Below are positions 7,463-17,378 of a stretch of 47,668 nucleotides of DNA, one piece after another. The stretch spans positions 1 to 47,668 of the forward strand of contig JAGWLR010000020.1 in assembly GCA_028864885.1 (NCBI GenBank), written 5' to 3'. The position numbers and the translations under genes are program-made. The notes beneath the pieces are model-generated. The model was not told where the DNA came from. It ran no database searches and worked only from the letters and a program-made list of their open reading frames with translations. The DNA comes from Burkholderiales bacterium. Its GTDB lineage: Bacteria > Pseudomonadota > Gammaproteobacteria > Burkholderiales > Burkholderiaceae_C. Within the stretch, counting starts at the first letter, position 1. Every line of letters starts with the position of its first letter.

Positions 7463-9352
7463 TCAAGCCATGCGGGGCTGAAGATCTCGCAAAGGAGTCG
7501 GGGCATGTGGCGCAAGGGGTGCCGCGGATGTATCCGGCTCTGAAGCCGCCGCTGGCGCCAGATGACGCGCCAAGACGGCTTGCAGTTCCTCGGGCGAGAA
7601 GGGTTTGCTCAAAAAGCCATCCATCCCGACTGCCAGACACTTCTGGCGCTCGGGTTCGTCCGCCGTGGCGGTCAAAGCCACGATCGGCACCCGCTGCCGC
7701 AATTGCTCGGCTTCGCGACCCCGAATCTGGCGGGTCGCCTCATAGCCATCCATCTCCGGCATGATGCAATCCATCAAGACGAGGTCGACCGATTGGGTGG
7801 CAAGGCAGTCGACGGCTTTGCAGCCGTCATCCACCACCAACACCTCCAGCCCCAGTTGTCGCAAGCTGGCCTCGGCAACCAAGGCGTTGATGGGGTTGTC
7901 TTCCACCAACAGCACGCGGCGCGCTGCCCATGCTGAATCGCCTTCCGCCAACGAATGAGCCGGCGCGGCATCGTCCAGCAGTTGCCCCACGGGCAGAGGC
8001 AGGGTGCAAACGAAGCGCGAGCCATGTCCGACCCGGCTGCTGCAGCGCAGATCGCCTCCCATGGCCTGACACAGTTGACGCGAGATGGTCAGCCCCAGCC
8101 CGGTGCCTTCACGGCGCTTGCGACGCACGCCATCAACCTGGTGGAAGGCGTCGAAGATGTGGCTAAGCTCTTGATCGGGGATGCCAATGCCGGTGTCTTC
8201 GACTTCGAACACCACGGATTCAGCCCCTGGGGCGCGGAAGATGCGCACCGTGACACGGCCTTCGTCGGTGAACTTGATCGCATTGCCGATGAGGTTGTGC
8301 AGCACCTGCCGAACCCGCATCGGATCGCCCACCACCGGATGACACGCCGCCAAGTTGCTGTGAACCAGCAAGCTCAGGCCCTTGTCTCGGGCGGTCACGC
8401 TAGACAAACCGACCACCTCGTCGATCAACACCCCCAGATCAAAGGACCGTTGGTCGATGCGCAGGTGGCCGGCCGCCATCTTGGAGAAATCCAGTACCTC
8501 GGTCAGCACGGTCAACAGGTGTTCGCCCGAGCGTTCGACCAGCTCCAGCCGGCGGCGCACCTGGGGCCGGGCTTCTTCGTCCTTGAGCATCCGCGTCAGG
8601 CCCAGGATGCCGCTCAGCGGCGTGCGCATTTCGTGGCTCATGGTGGCCAGGAAGCGGCTCTTGGCCTCACTGAGGTGCTCGGCTTCGGCGCGGGCGTCTT
8701 CGCGCTCGCCGGCGACTTTTTCCAGGGTGAAGCGCAAACGCAGCAACTCGCTCATGCGCCGTTGGGCTCGCGAGGTTTCCATTTGCAGGACGATGGCGAA
8801 GCCCGCCAGGCTGATCGCGCCGAAAGTACCGAATTGATCGTGCCGCGCCAAGCAATACAAGGCATTGGGGCCGAGCACAGTCAGTTGCAGGCAGGCAGCC
8901 GCGCGGCCGTCCATGTGCAACATGAAGCTGCCAGTGGCGGCAATGCCCACCACGCAGGCCAAGGTCACCGCAGCCAGATTGAGCTGGGCGACAGGGGTCA
9001 GCCACCAGCCCACCCCGCCCCACAGCAAGCCATCCATGGCCAGCAGCAGCATGAAGCCGTGGTACCAGTGCGCCTGATCCGGATCGCTGGTTTTGGCGAA
9101 AGCTCGGGCGTGCCAGATTCTGGGAACCAGAATCAGCCATTTGGCGGCCAGCCAAGGCCAGATCACCATCGGATTGACCAGCGGATAAATCAGCCAGCAC
9201 ATCGCGGTGGCAAACACACAGGAAAACACGCTGACGGTGGATATATGCCCCATCAACATGCTCGTGCGTGCCTGACGAATCCGCGAATTCAAGCTGCCAT
9301 CGACGATCTCCGACAGCGCGGATCGAACTGTCTGTCGAGTTTCGGTAACCAT
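7463..9352 (-). CDS. Membrane-bound hybrid sensor histidine kinase (HisKA-HATPase-REC)
   Basis: A 629-residue inner-membrane kinase. The first 190 residues hold about six hydrophobic segments with short loops (MCWLIYPLVNPMVIW, FMLLLAMDGLLWGGVGWWL, LACVVGIAATGSFML and others) and no large periplasmic domain, so the sensor is probably the membrane part itself. A coiled segment leads to the HisKA H box (TMSHEMRTPLSGILG), then HATPase with the N box NLIGNAIKF and G boxes DTGIGIP and GTGLGLTI. A receiver follows (VLLVEDNPINALVAE; phospho-acceptor Asp in [15 protein letters not shown]). There is no Hpt domain, so a separate phosphotransfer protein is needed. Monocistronic: a bidirectional terminator lies just downstream and the next upstream gene is more than 200 bp away. 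Confidence 0.93.
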   Translation of the reverse strand: MVTETRQTVRSALSEIVDGSLNSRIRQARTSMLMGHISTVSVFSCVFATAMCWLIYPLVNPMVIWPWLAAKWLILVPRIWHARAFAKTSDPDQAHWYHGFMLLLAMDGLLWGGVGWWLTPVAQLNLAAVTLACVVGIAATGSFMLHMDGRAAACLQLTVLGPNALYCLARHDQFGTFGAISLAGFAIVLQMETSRAQRRMSELLRLRFTLEKVAGEREDARAEAEHLSEAKSRFLATMSHEMRTPLSGILGLTRMLKDEEARPQVRRRLELVERSGEHLLTVLTEVLDFSKMAAGHLRIDQRSFDLGVLIDEVVGLSSVTARDKGLSLLVHSNLAACHPVVGDPMRVRQVLHNLIGNAIKFTDEGRVTVRIFRAPGAESVVFEVEDTGIGIPDQELSHIFDAFHQVDGVRRKRREGTGLGLTISRQLCQAMGGDLRCSSRVGHGSRFVCTLPLPVGQLLDDAAPAHSLAEGDSAWAARRVLLVEDNPINALVAEASLRQLGLEVLVVDDGCKAVDCLATQSVDLVLMDCIMPEMDGYEATRQIRGREAEQLRQRVPIVALTATADEPERQKCLAVGMDGFLSKPFSPEELQAVLARHLAPAAASEPDTSAAPLAPHAPTPLRDLQPRMA

Positions 9353-9565
9353 CTACTACCTCGTTACTTCGCCAATATTGGCAACCCAACACGCCCCTTG
9401 GTAAGGGGTTTTCGAGGAAGTTACGCTAAATCAATGATTTGTAACAACTTTTTTATACCCGCAAATAGGGGGGGAGCAGCATCCCCTCACAGGGTTGTCC
9501 CTCGTCGCATGTCCTTCCTAGGCATCACGACTTTTTGAAATCGGACAAACTCAGCCGGGCATTTT

Positions 9566-10072
9566 TCAAATGCGACCGCGGCATTTGGCGGCGCCGCAGC
9601 GGCAAATCAAACGCCCCGCGTGATGGGTTTCGCCATATTGAGCAGTTAATTCTTCACCTGCATCAATATTTCGAATGGCATAAAAGGCCACCCGCCCTTG
9701 CTGGATTTTGAGGACCATGTTGGGTGCACAGGCGTGGTTGGCAAAGCGCAGGGGATCGGTGGAATGGGTGGCATCCACCGCGCGTTTGTCGGAAATGGCG
9801 ATCATGAAGATGCGTCCGGTCGTGCGCTCGGCTTGCCTGGCCCGCACACGGGCCTCGGCCAAGGACACGAACTCACCCCGGATTTCACCGATCTTGGCGC
9901 CAGCGGGGATGGCCGATTCGGCAAACGCCCCCATGCCATCGATGGCGCTGGGCGCCACCCGAACCGGAAATTTCTGTGGATCGGCCGGAAGCGGCTTCGC
10001 GTGCGGGCTGGATTCGGGGGGCGCCTCGTCGGCGACAGTCTGGTTGCGGGTGACGGTGCGCAGGATGGGCAT
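9566..10072 (-). CDS. SET domain protein methyltransferase
   Basis: 168 residues, no signal peptide. The SET fold transfers a methyl group from S-adenosylmethionine to protein lysines. Visible parts: the entry motif GMGAFAESAIPAGAKIGE, the pseudoknot motif RFANHACAPNM (the bacterial version of the NHxCxPN signature), the GEELTAQYG motif with the active-site Tyr, and a post-SET zinc cluster CRCGAAKCRGRI at the C-terminus. All catalytic elements are present. The target is unknown. The gene starts 18 bp after the stop of the upstream Methyltransf_32 gene with a GGAGT ribosome binding site, so the two are probably co-transcribed. Confidence 0.9.
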   Translation of the reverse strand: MPILRTVTRNQTVADEAPPESSPHAKPLPADPQKFPVRVAPSAIDGMGAFAESAIPAGAKIGEIRGEFVSLAEARVRARQAERTTGRIFMIAISDKRAVDATHSTDPLRFANHACAPNMVLKIQQGRVAFYAIRNIDAGEELTAQYGETHHAGRLICRCGAAKCRGRI

Positions 10073-10089
10073 GGCTGAGGACTCCGAAC

Positions 10090-11298
10090 TCAGATCGCCG
10101 GCAACAGGCCATCGGCCACCAGCAAGGATTCAAGGGCCTGCTCTCGGATGCCATAGAAGGCTTTGATCTCACGGATTTGGGCGACGACTTCGTCCGTGGG
10201 CTGGGGCTTGCTGCGTTTGACTGCCAGGATCATCTTGTTCTTGTTGGTGTGTTCCAACGAAATGAACTCGAAGACCTGGGTTTCGTAGCCGGCGGCTTCC
10301 AACAACAAGGCGCGCAGGCCATCGGTCAGCATCTCGGCCTCTTGCCCCAAATGAACGCCGTATTGCAGGATCGGGCGCAGGGGATGAGGGCTGAGCAACT
10401 GAGGCCGGATCTGCTTGTGGCAACAGGGCGAGCACAGGATGATCTGCGCCCCGGCCCGGATGCCCAGGTGGATGGCGTAATCGGTGGCGATGTCGCAAGC
10501 ATGCAGGGCGATCATCACGTTCAAGACGGCGGGGTGGTAATCACGCACATCGCCTTGCTCGTACGCCATGCCTTCCAGGTGCAGCTTGTCGATCACCCGC
10601 AGACACAGGTCGACCAGTTCAGAACGCAACTCCACACCGGTCACCCTGGCGTCGCGATGCAAGGTGTCGCGCAGCCAATCGTGGATGGCAAAGGTCAGGT
10701 AGCCCTTGCCCGATCCAAAATCGACGACATGGATCGGCTCGTTCGCAGGCAGGGCCGCGCGCTCCAGGGCCGCGGCGAAGACCTCAATGAACTTGTTGAT
10801 CTGCTTCCACTTGCGCGACATCGCCGGAATCAAGTGTCCTTGGGCATCGGTCACGCCCAGCTCATGCAAAAAGGGGCGCGACAGGTCCAAGAAGCGGTGC
10901 TTGTCACGGTTGTGGCCTTGCTGGGCGGGCATGTCGGCCGGCTCATCGGTCTTGCCGATCCGGATGCTGGCCTTGCCTTTCTTGCTGAACGCCAACTGCC
11001 ACTCCTGCCCAGGCGTGTGAACGTGCACATTGCGAAATCCATCGCCCCCGATGGCCGAGAGGATGAAGGCCAACCCTTCCGCCTCTGGCAGGTTCTTGGT
11101 CACGTCCTTGGTCTGATAGCGATGCACGAAAGACAGGCAAGGTTGTTGTTTCAGCACGATCGGCCTGACCAGCACCCGTTGCAACTGCGGCTCATTGCCG
11201 GCATAGTTGGTCATCACAAGCTTGGTCAGGGTGTGCTGCGCGAGCGCGTTGGCCAGGTGCGCACGAAAGCGTTCCAGTTGAGGGGCGTTGTCTTGCAT
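10090..11298 (-). CDS. SAM-dependent methyltransferase of the Methyltransf_32 / METTL25-RRNAD1 type
   Basis: 402 residues. The Rossmann core begins with VVDFGSGKGYLTFAI (SAM-binding loop), then an acidic VTGVELRSELVDLC, ALHACDIATDYAI and the characteristic ILCSPCCHKQI. That last Cys-Cys-His stretch and the VVDxGxGKGxL motif point to the Methyltransf_32 family, best known from eukaryotic METTL25/RRNAD1-like proteins. The N-terminal 150 residues form a separate domain unknown to me. The frame is open to 11589, but that part overlaps the divergent GGDEF gene and has atypical codons, so the ATG at 11298 is used. The substrate is unknown; RNA or protein are both plausible. Likely co-transcribed with the SET gene. 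Confidence 0.85.
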   Translation of the reverse strand: MQDNAPQLERFRAHLANALAQHTLTKLVMTNYAGNEPQLQRVLVRPIVLKQQPCLSFVHRYQTKDVTKNLPEAEGLAFILSAIGGDGFRNVHVHTPGQEWQLAFSKKGKASIRIGKTDEPADMPAQQGHNRDKHRFLDLSRPFLHELGVTDAQGHLIPAMSRKWKQINKFIEVFAAALERAALPANEPIHVVDFGSGKGYLTFAIHDWLRDTLHRDARVTGVELRSELVDLCLRVIDKLHLEGMAYEQGDVRDYHPAVLNVMIALHACDIATDYAIHLGIRAGAQIILCSPCCHKQIRPQLLSPHPLRPILQYGVHLGQEAEMLTDGLRALLLEAAGYETQVFEFISLEHTNKNKMILAVKRSKPQPTDEVVAQIREIKAFYGIREQALESLLVADGLLPAI

Positions 11299-11398
11299 AA
11301 GTTGAGATTGTCGCGCCAAGGTTGAGGCGAGCGACGGCATTCTTGACGCTCTGCCCGCATTAAATGTGCATGGCTGTACCGACAGCGGGGAGCGCTGG

Positions 11399-12367
11399 AT
11401 GCTGGTCGACAAATTGCCGCAGGGCACGGTTCTCATCGTGGACGACGACGCGGTGGTCGTGCAGGCGCTCGGGCGAATGCTGGAAGGGCTGGGGCAAATC
11501 CGCTTTGCACTCAATGGCGAGCAGGCTCTGCGCCTGGTCCGCGAAGCGCCTCCCGACATCATCTTGCTGGATGCCGAAATGCCCGGCACCCATGGCTATG
11601 AGGTGTGCCGCGCCCTCAAGCAGGATCCCGAGCTCAGCGACATCCCCATCATCTTCATCACCGGGCACAACGACGACGACAACGAATTGCGCGGCCTGGA
11701 TGCTGGCGCCGTGGATTTCATCGGCAAGCCGCCCAAGCCGGCCTTGGTACAAGCCCGCGTGCGCGCCCACATGCAGCTCAAACTGGCAACCGATGCCTTG
11801 CGACGCAGCGCCAACACCGATCCCCTGACTGGCTTGGCCAATCGCCGCGCCTTCGAGCATGGGCTGGAACGCGAATGGGATCGGGCGCGTCGGACAGGGG
11901 CGCCCATCTCGTTGTTGATGCTCGACATCGACCACTTCAAACAGTTCAACGACGCGCTCGGGCATCCTGAGGGTGATCGCTGCTTGGTGCGAATTGCCCA
12001 GATGATTCAGCAACTCGCTAAAAGACCAGCCGACCAGGTGGCACGCATCGGTGGGGAAGAGTTCGTGGTGCTGCTGCCTGAAACCGATCAGGACGGCGCT
12101 CAGCATGTGGCGCAAAGCATCGTTGAAGGGGTCGCGCGATTGGGCATTGATCACCCGTCCTCGCCAGTGGCCCCGGTGGCGACCGTGTCGATTGGGGCCA
12201 CCACGATGGTGCGCATTCCGACGGGCGGACGCGGCACCAACGAAGAACCTCAGGGCCCTGATCCGGCGGTGCTGATCCACGACGCCGATCAGGCACTGTA
12301 TCGGGCCAAGCAGGCAGGCCGCAACCGGATTGTTGTCTCGTCGCTGCCTAGCCCGAGCACGACCTGA
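11399..12367 (+). CDS. Response regulator with diguanylate cyclase output (REC-GGDEF)
   Basis: Makes c-di-GMP from two GTP under control of a receiver. The receiver spans about residues 10-125 (VLIVDDDAVVV; phospho-Asp in IILLDAEMPGTHGYE; Lys in FIGKPPKP). The cyclase spans about 145-310, with DPLTGLANRRAF, a metal-binding DIDHFKQFND, and the active-site loop GGEEF. The inhibitory site RPAD sits five residues before GGEEF, so product inhibition is expected. The frame is open to 11366, but a GGGGAG ribosome binding site fits the ATG at 11399. The next gene, a large hybrid kinase with its own Hpt, starts 12 bp downstream, making it the obvious phosphate donor (inference). Confidence 0.94.
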   Translation: MLVDKLPQGTVLIVDDDAVVVQALGRMLEGLGQIRFALNGEQALRLVREAPPDIILLDAEMPGTHGYEVCRALKQDPELSDIPIIFITGHNDDDNELRGLDAGAVDFIGKPPKPALVQARVRAHMQLKLATDALRRSANTDPLTGLANRRAFEHGLEREWDRARRTGAPISLLMLDIDHFKQFNDALGHPEGDRCLVRIAQMIQQLAKRPADQVARIGGEEFVVLLPETDQDGAQHVAQSIVEGVARLGIDHPSSPVAPVATVSIGATTMVRIPTGGRGTNEEPQGPDPAVLIHDADQALYRAKQAGRNRIVVSSLPSPSTT

Positions 12368-12379
12368 CCCCTGGCGAGC

Positions 12380-15300
12380 ATGACCCCGAAGTCTCGTCCG
12401 CTGCTGTGGTCATTGCTGGTGTTCATGCTGGGCTTGTTGGGCACGATGCTGCTCGCGTCCCGACAACAAACGTTCAACAACGCAGATGCGCAATGGCGCT
12501 TCGCCACGCAAGCCAGCGAAAACGCCAACCAGATTGTCGAGCGCATCTTTCGGTTTCAATACGGACTGCGCGGCATCCAGGGTGCGATCTTGGGAGCAGA
12601 TGCTCAGCACCTGTCCCATGACATGTTGGGGGCGTTCCGTACGTCACCCGATATGACACTGGAGTTCAACGGCGCCAAGGGGTTCGGCTACCTCGAAGCC
12701 CAATCCGGATCAACCCCGTGGGTCGAGTCCTTGGATGATTCGCCGCCCGCCACCTTGCGCGCGCTGCTGACAAGCGATGCGGCCATCGCCACGGCCCATG
12801 CGGCATGGGTCGATCAGGCCCCGACCCTCAGCGGGCCGCTGCACCCAGGCTCACCTGCTCAAGACCTATTGGTGCTGCTGCCCGCTCAACCCCGCACAGC
12901 AGAGGGCGCGCCCGCACTGAAGCGGCCAGGCTGGGTGTATGTGATCTTCGATGTGAGAAGCGCACTGGTGGATTTGATCCCGCAAGAGGGTGCCAACTGG
13001 CTGGCCATCACCGATGTGACCCCAGGCACACACGGGGGCCAGATCGTGCCGCCTCGCACCCCACGGCCGACCACCTGGCCTTTTCACTGGCAAAGCACCC
13101 GCGAGGTGCTGGGCCGGCGCTGGTTGATCGAGGCCCGCGCCGACGCCCACTTTGCGCGCCAGCTGAACCAAGTGCGCCCCAGTGCCATCGGCTGGATTGG
13201 ACTGGGCTTGTCGACCTTGCTGGCGGCCCTGAGCTTTGCCTTGACCCACAGCCGTCAGCGCCGGCTCAAACTGCGTCGGCAAGAAGCCCAGTTGGCGGCC
13301 GTTGTCCGCCACACCAGCGATGCGGTCATCACCCACGATCGGCTGGGACGCATCCTGAGCTGGAACCAGGCCGCCGAACGCATCTTCGGCATCTCGGCCA
13401 GCCAGATGCTGGGCCGTCATTGGTCCGTCTTGTTGCGCAACGCCTGGGATGAGGCCCAGGACCGCCACCTGATGGCCAGCGTGGCATCTGGTCAGGCCGC
13501 CAGCAACATCGACACCGTTTTGCAGGCAGCCGACGGCACCGCCATCGACGTGTCAATGAGCGTGGTGGCCCTGTCAGAGGCCCATGAACCCGCAGACACC
13601 TTGTGCCGCACGATTCGCGACAACCGCGAGCGCAAAGCCGCCGAAGCCCGGCTGCGCGATCTGGCCCACGACCTCGAGCGCCAGGTGCAGGGGCGCACCG
13701 CCGAATTGGCCGTGGCGTCGCGTCAAAGCGAAGCCCTGCTAGAGACGATGCAACTGCACGGTCTGTATTCGGTCACCGATCGACGCGGCACGATCATCGA
13801 CGTCAACGAGGCCTTTTGTCAGATCAGTGGCTACAGCCGGCAGGAGCTGATCGGACAAACCCACCACCTCGTCAACTCGGGCGTTCATCCAAAAGCGTTC
13901 TGGGCTGACATGTGGCGCACCATCGCTCGGGGCCGCCCGTGGCGAGGCGAAGTCTGCAACCGGGCCAAAGACGGTTCGCTGTACTGGGTGGACAGCCTGA
14001 TGGCCCCGTTTCGCGGAGCCGACGGCCACATCGAGAAGTACATCTCCTTGCGTTCCGACATCACCGCCCGCAAGCTCGCGGAAGAACGCTTGCGCGCCAG
14101 CAGCGAAGGCTTTGTTGAGCGGGCCGGTCAAATGGCCGGCGTGGGCGGATGGGAGCTGGATCTGGCCACCGGCGACCTGGTCCTGACCCGGCAGACCCGC
14201 GTCATTTTTGGGATCGATGAATCCCACCGGCTCAAGCTGGAAGAGGCGCTGGGCTTCTTCCCGACCTCGGCAAGAGAACTGGTTCGCCATGCCATTCACG
14301 ACGCCGTCCGCATCAACAAGGGCTGGGATCTGGAGCTGCCATTTGTCGATGCCGCCGGGAACAAATTGTGGGTTCGAATGCAAGGTGGGGTGGAACACGT
14401 GGCCGTGGACGAAGAGGGGCGCCCCGGGCGATTGGTGGGTGCCTTGCAAGACGTCACCACGCGTCACCTGACCGAGCAAGCCTTGCTGGAGGCCAAACGC
14501 CACGCCGAAGAGGCCAGCTTGGCCAAGACTGAGTTCCTGGCCAACATGAGCCACGAAATCCGCACGCCGCTCAACGCCGTGCTCGGCATGACGCACCTGT
14601 TGCGCACCTCCCTGCGCGATGCCGAGCAACGCGACTGGGTCACCAAGATCCAATCGGCCAGCCAATCATTGTTGGCGGTCCTCAATGACGTGCTCGACCT
14701 TTCGAAGATCGAGGCAGGCGAGCTGCAATTGGAGCAAACGCCGTTCTCCTTGCGTCGGCTCATCAAGGACGTCGAATCCTTGTTCGTATCTCAGGCCCTG
14801 AGCAAATCGCTGTCGTTTGCCATCAGCGTGCCCGATGACATACCCGACGCGGTGATTGGCGATCCTTTGCGCCTGCGCCAGGTGCTGGTGAATCTGCTGA
14901 GCAACGCCTTCAAGTTCACTGAGCAAGGCCGCATCCAGCTCAGCTGCCGGGTGCAGGCCCGATCCGATGCGGGGGTCGACCTTCGGTTCACCATCGCCGA
15001 CACCGGCCTGGGCATGAGCCCCGACACCTTGAGCCGTCTGTTCGAACCGTTTACCCAGGCCGACGCCTCGACCACCCGACGCTTTGGGGGCACCGGTTTG
15101 GGGCTGTCCATCGTTCGCCGGCTGGTGACACTGATGTCCGGTGAGTTGGGGGTGAACAGCCAAGAGGGGGCCGGCAGCCAATTCTGGTTCGTGATACCCC
15201 TGACGCTGGCACCAGACGACTCGGTGAGCGACACGGCCACGGGGGGCTGGAAGGTCTGGGTGGTGGGCAACCGCGAAGACGAGCAGCAGGCCTTGTTGAA

Positions 15301-16645
15301 ACTCAGCCAGTCGCTGGGCTGGCAAGGCTTGCCGGTGCAGATGGGGGAAGGGGACTCCGCCTTGCAAGACCTGGATCCCGAGCACCCACTGGCGCCACCG
15401 GATCTGGTGTTGATTGAATCGGTGTTGGCGACTTCCCTGTGGTGGCGTGATCTGTCGCATCACTGGATCGAGGACGACTCCCGACCGCCGACGGTGATCC
15501 TCCAATACGACCCCGCCGACCGAACGGGGGCCACGACAGACTTGCCTCATCCCTGGACGGCATTGAACCTGTACAACGCCGTGGCCCGTGCCGCGTGGCC
15601 CCTCCACGCCTCGACCCAGTCGCTTTGGTCTCACACGGCGTGGGATACCTTGTCCGTTCGACAGCTGGAAGGCGTGCGGCTTTTGGTGGTCGATGACAGC
15701 GACATCAACCTGGAGGTCGCCCTGCGTATCCTGCGCAATGAAGGCGCCGATGCTGAAAAAGCCTCCAATGGATTAGAAGCCCTACAAAAGCTGACCACGG
15801 CCTCACTGCCATTTGACGCGGTGCTGATGGACATCCAGATGCCCGTGATGGATGGCATTGAGGCAACGCATACCTTGCGCTTACGCCCTGAACTCAGCAC
15901 GTTGCCTGTGATCGCCCTGACCGCAGGGGCGCTGACAGCGGATCGTCAGCGCGCCATCGAAGTCGGCATGACCGACTTTGCCAGCAAACCTCTGGTGCCC
16001 TTGTCTTTGATCCAGGTCATTCGTCGCCACGTCGAGCAAAGCCGACAGCAGTCGATCCCGGTCCAGGCCGACCTTGCTCGGGTCGATTCCTTGCCGATGG
16101 ATTGGCCGTCATTGCCGGGGGTGGATGCGCCACGGCTGGCCAGGGAATGGGGCCAGGATCCAGCGTTCTATCGAAGCCAGTTGCGCCGCTTCGTCGATGA
16201 GTACGCCGATACAAACACCCCACCGCATGATCTGAAAACCATGTTGCACAAGCTCGCCGGCACGGCAGGGGTGTTGTGCTTGAAGACCATCGGTGAGCAG
16301 GCGCGCCTGACCGAACAATGCCTGGCGGCCGATCCGCATGCCGATGTGATCGAGGCCTGGCAAGGCATCGTACTTGCGTTGCAAGATCTGAGCCGTGCGG
16401 CACAGCCTTGGCTGGCACCAAGCGACCCCATTACATCCCCCGTCATATCCCTGCCGGATTGGATGGCGGCACTGGCATCGCATCGATTGGAAGCCTCCGT
16501 GCAGTTTGAGGGATTGAAGCCCACGTTGGCCACGCGCGTGGCCGCAGCCGATTGGCAGCCTCTGTGCACGGCCATGTCGCAGTTGGACTACGACCAAGCC
16601 TTGGCGATCTTGCGCCGCCATCTGCCGGAGGCCCTCCAAACGTAA
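12380..16645 (+). CDS. CHASE-PAS hybrid sensor histidine kinase with receiver and Hpt domains
   Basis: A 1421-residue phosphorelay kinase. Order: N-terminal membrane helix, periplasmic CHASE sensor (about 45-230, with [16 protein letters not shown]), second helix near 270, PAS ([19 protein letters not shown]), coiled linker, PAS ([17 protein letters not shown], ending in a PAC segment), a third PAS-like domain, HisKA with His725 in [11 protein letters not shown], HATPase ([18 protein letters not shown]), a degenerate receiver around 960-1080, a normal receiver with Asp1151 in [11 protein letters not shown], and a C-terminal Hpt with His1290 in HKLAGTAGV. The degenerate receiver has DLVLIES where the phospho-Asp should be. 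It is 12 bp behind the REC-GGDEF gene, so the relay could end in c-di-GMP synthesis. Confidence 0.95.
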   Translation: MTPKSRPLLWSLLVFMLGLLGTMLLASRQQTFNNADAQWRFATQASENANQIVERIFRFQYGLRGIQGAILGADAQHLSHDMLGAFRTSPDMTLEFNGAKGFGYLEAQSGSTPWVESLDDSPPATLRALLTSDAAIATAHAAWVDQAPTLSGPLHPGSPAQDLLVLLPAQPRTAEGAPALKRPGWVYVIFDVRSALVDLIPQEGANWLAITDVTPGTHGGQIVPPRTPRPTTWPFHWQSTREVLGRRWLIEARADAHFARQLNQVRPSAIGWIGLGLSTLLAALSFALTHSRQRRLKLRRQEAQLAAVVRHTSDAVITHDRLGRILSWNQAAERIFGISASQMLGRHWSVLLRNAWDEAQDRHLMASVASGQAASNIDTVLQAADGTAIDVSMSVVALSEAHEPADTLCRTIRDNRERKAAEARLRDLAHDLERQVQGRTAELAVASRQSEALLETMQLHGLYSVTDRRGTIIDVNEAFCQISGYSRQELIGQTHHLVNSGVHPKAFWADMWRTIARGRPWRGEVCNRAKDGSLYWVDSLMAPFRGADGHIEKYISLRSDITARKLAEERLRASSEGFVERAGQMAGVGGWELDLATGDLVLTRQTRVIFGIDESHRLKLEEALGFFPTSARELVRHAIHDAVRINKGWDLELPFVDAAGNKLWVRMQGGVEHVAVDEEGRPGRLVGALQDVTTRHLTEQALLEAKRHAEEASLAKTEFLANMSHEIRTPLNAVLGMTHLLRTSLRDAEQRDWVTKIQSASQSLLAVLNDVLDLSKIEAGELQLEQTPFSLRRLIKDVESLFVSQALSKSLSFAISVPDDIPDAVIGDPLRLRQVLVNLLSNAFKFTEQGRIQLSCRVQARSDAGVDLRFTIADTGLGMSPDTLSRLFEPFTQADASTTRRFGGTGLGLSIVRRLVTLMSGELGVNSQEGAGSQFWFVIPLTLAPDDSVSDTATGGWKVWVVGNREDEQQALLKLSQSLGWQGLPVQMGEGDSALQDLDPEHPLAPPDLVLIESVLATSLWWRDLSHHWIEDDSRPPTVILQYDPADRTGATTDLPHPWTALNLYNAVARAAWPLHASTQSLWSHTAWDTLSVRQLEGVRLLVVDDSDINLEVALRILRNEGADAEKASNGLEALQKLTTASLPFDAVLMDIQMPVMDGIEATHTLRLRPELSTLPVIALTAGALTADRQRAIEVGMTDFASKPLVPLSLIQVIRRHVEQSRQQSIPVQADLARVDSLPMDWPSLPGVDAPRLAREWGQDPAFYRSQLRRFVDEYADTNTPPHDLKTMLHKLAGTAGVLCLKTIGEQARLTEQCLAADPHADVIEAWQGIVLALQDLSRAAQPWLAPSDPITSPVISLPDWMAALASHRLEASVQFEGLKPTLATRVAAADWQPLCTAMSQLDYDQALAILRRHLPEALQT

Positions 16646-16649
16646 AGAA

Positions 16650-16668
16650 GTTTAAGTTTCGCCTAAGT
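16650..16668 (+). promoter_or_regulatory. PmrA/QseB-type box upstream of the OmpR-family regulator gene
   Basis: GTTTAAGTTTCGCCTAAGT contains half-sites TTTAAG and CCTAAG separated by 5 bp, matching the PmrA-type pattern YTTAAK-N5-YTTAAK. The identical 19 bases recur at 18770-18788. Located 50 bp upstream of the regulator start, so autoregulation is likely. Confidence 0.65.
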
Positions 16669-16718
16669 CGCCCATTGCATAGTTAAGCTCGGTGCATGTT
16701 TGGCTGAGCGGAATGACG

Positions 16719-17378
16719 ATGCGACTGTTGTTGGTCGAAGATGATCAGATGATTGGCGAGGCCGTTCTCGATATCCTGAGAGCGGAGCACTACGCCGTCG
16801 ACTGGGTTCGCGACGGGCGCGCTGCCGAAGCGGCCCTGTCAACCGAAACCTATGACCTGATGCTGCTCGACCTCGGCTTGCCTGGTAAAGATGGGCTGGA
16901 CATCCTGCGGCAGTTTCGTGCCGCCCGCAAAAACACGCCGGTGCTGATTGCAACCGCACGTGACTCGATCGAACAGCGCATCCAGGGCCTCGACGCGGGT
17001 GCCGACGACTACCTGCTCAAGCCCTATGACCTGGGCGAGTTGCTGGCTCGGGTGCGCGCTTTGTTGCGACGCGCCTGCGGCCGCACCGAAACGGTTTACG
17101 AACACATGGGCGTGGTGATCAACTCCACCACCCACGAAGCCTCGGTGGAAGGGCAACCGGTGGTGCTGTCTTACCGCGAATGGGCGGTGCTCGACAGCCT
17201 GCTGTCACGCCCAGGGGCGGTGCTGTCTCGCCAACAACTCGAAACCAAAATTTTTGGCTGGGACGATGGCGTGGTCAGCAACGCGGTCGAGGTCTACATC
17301 CACGGGCTGCGCAAGAAGCTGGGCACCCATTTGATCCAGAACGTGCGTGGGGTGGGCTACATGGTGCCGCGACCATGA
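16719..17378 (+). CDS. OmpR/PhoB-family response regulator, PmrA/QseB-like
   Basis: 219 residues: receiver (LLLVEDDQMIGEAVL; phospho-Asp in LMLLDLGLPGKDGLD; Lys in LLKPYDLGELLARV) followed by a winged-helix output domain (SYREWAVLDSLLSRPG, AVEVYIHGLRKKLG, NVRGVGYMVPR). The closest groups by sequence feel are QseB, PmrA and TctD. Three in-frame ATGs are close together; the one at 16719 has GAGCGGA at good distance. The kinase gene overlaps its stop by 4 bp (ATGA). A PmrA-type box lies in its promoter and an identical one precedes the Pal-like gene after the kinase, which suggests a local regulon. Confidence 0.93.
   Translation: MRLLLVEDDQMIGEAVLDILRAEHYAVDWVRDGRAAEAALSTETYDLMLLDLGLPGKDGLDILRQFRAARKNTPVLIATARDSIEQRIQGLDAGADDYLLKPYDLGELLARVRALLRRACGRTETVYEHMGVVINSTTHEASVEGQPVVLSYREWAVLDSLLSRPGAVLSRQQLETKIFGWDDGVVSNAVEVYIHGLRKKLGTHLIQNVRGVGYMVPRP

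Noticed and set aside
7955-9538. Long 527-residue frame antisense to the hybrid kinase
   Set aside because: It is the GC-driven open antisense frame of a clear kinase gene; its composition (many His, Gln, Arg, Gly) is typical of such shadows. The same holds for long frames opposite ahpF, priA and the other kinases.
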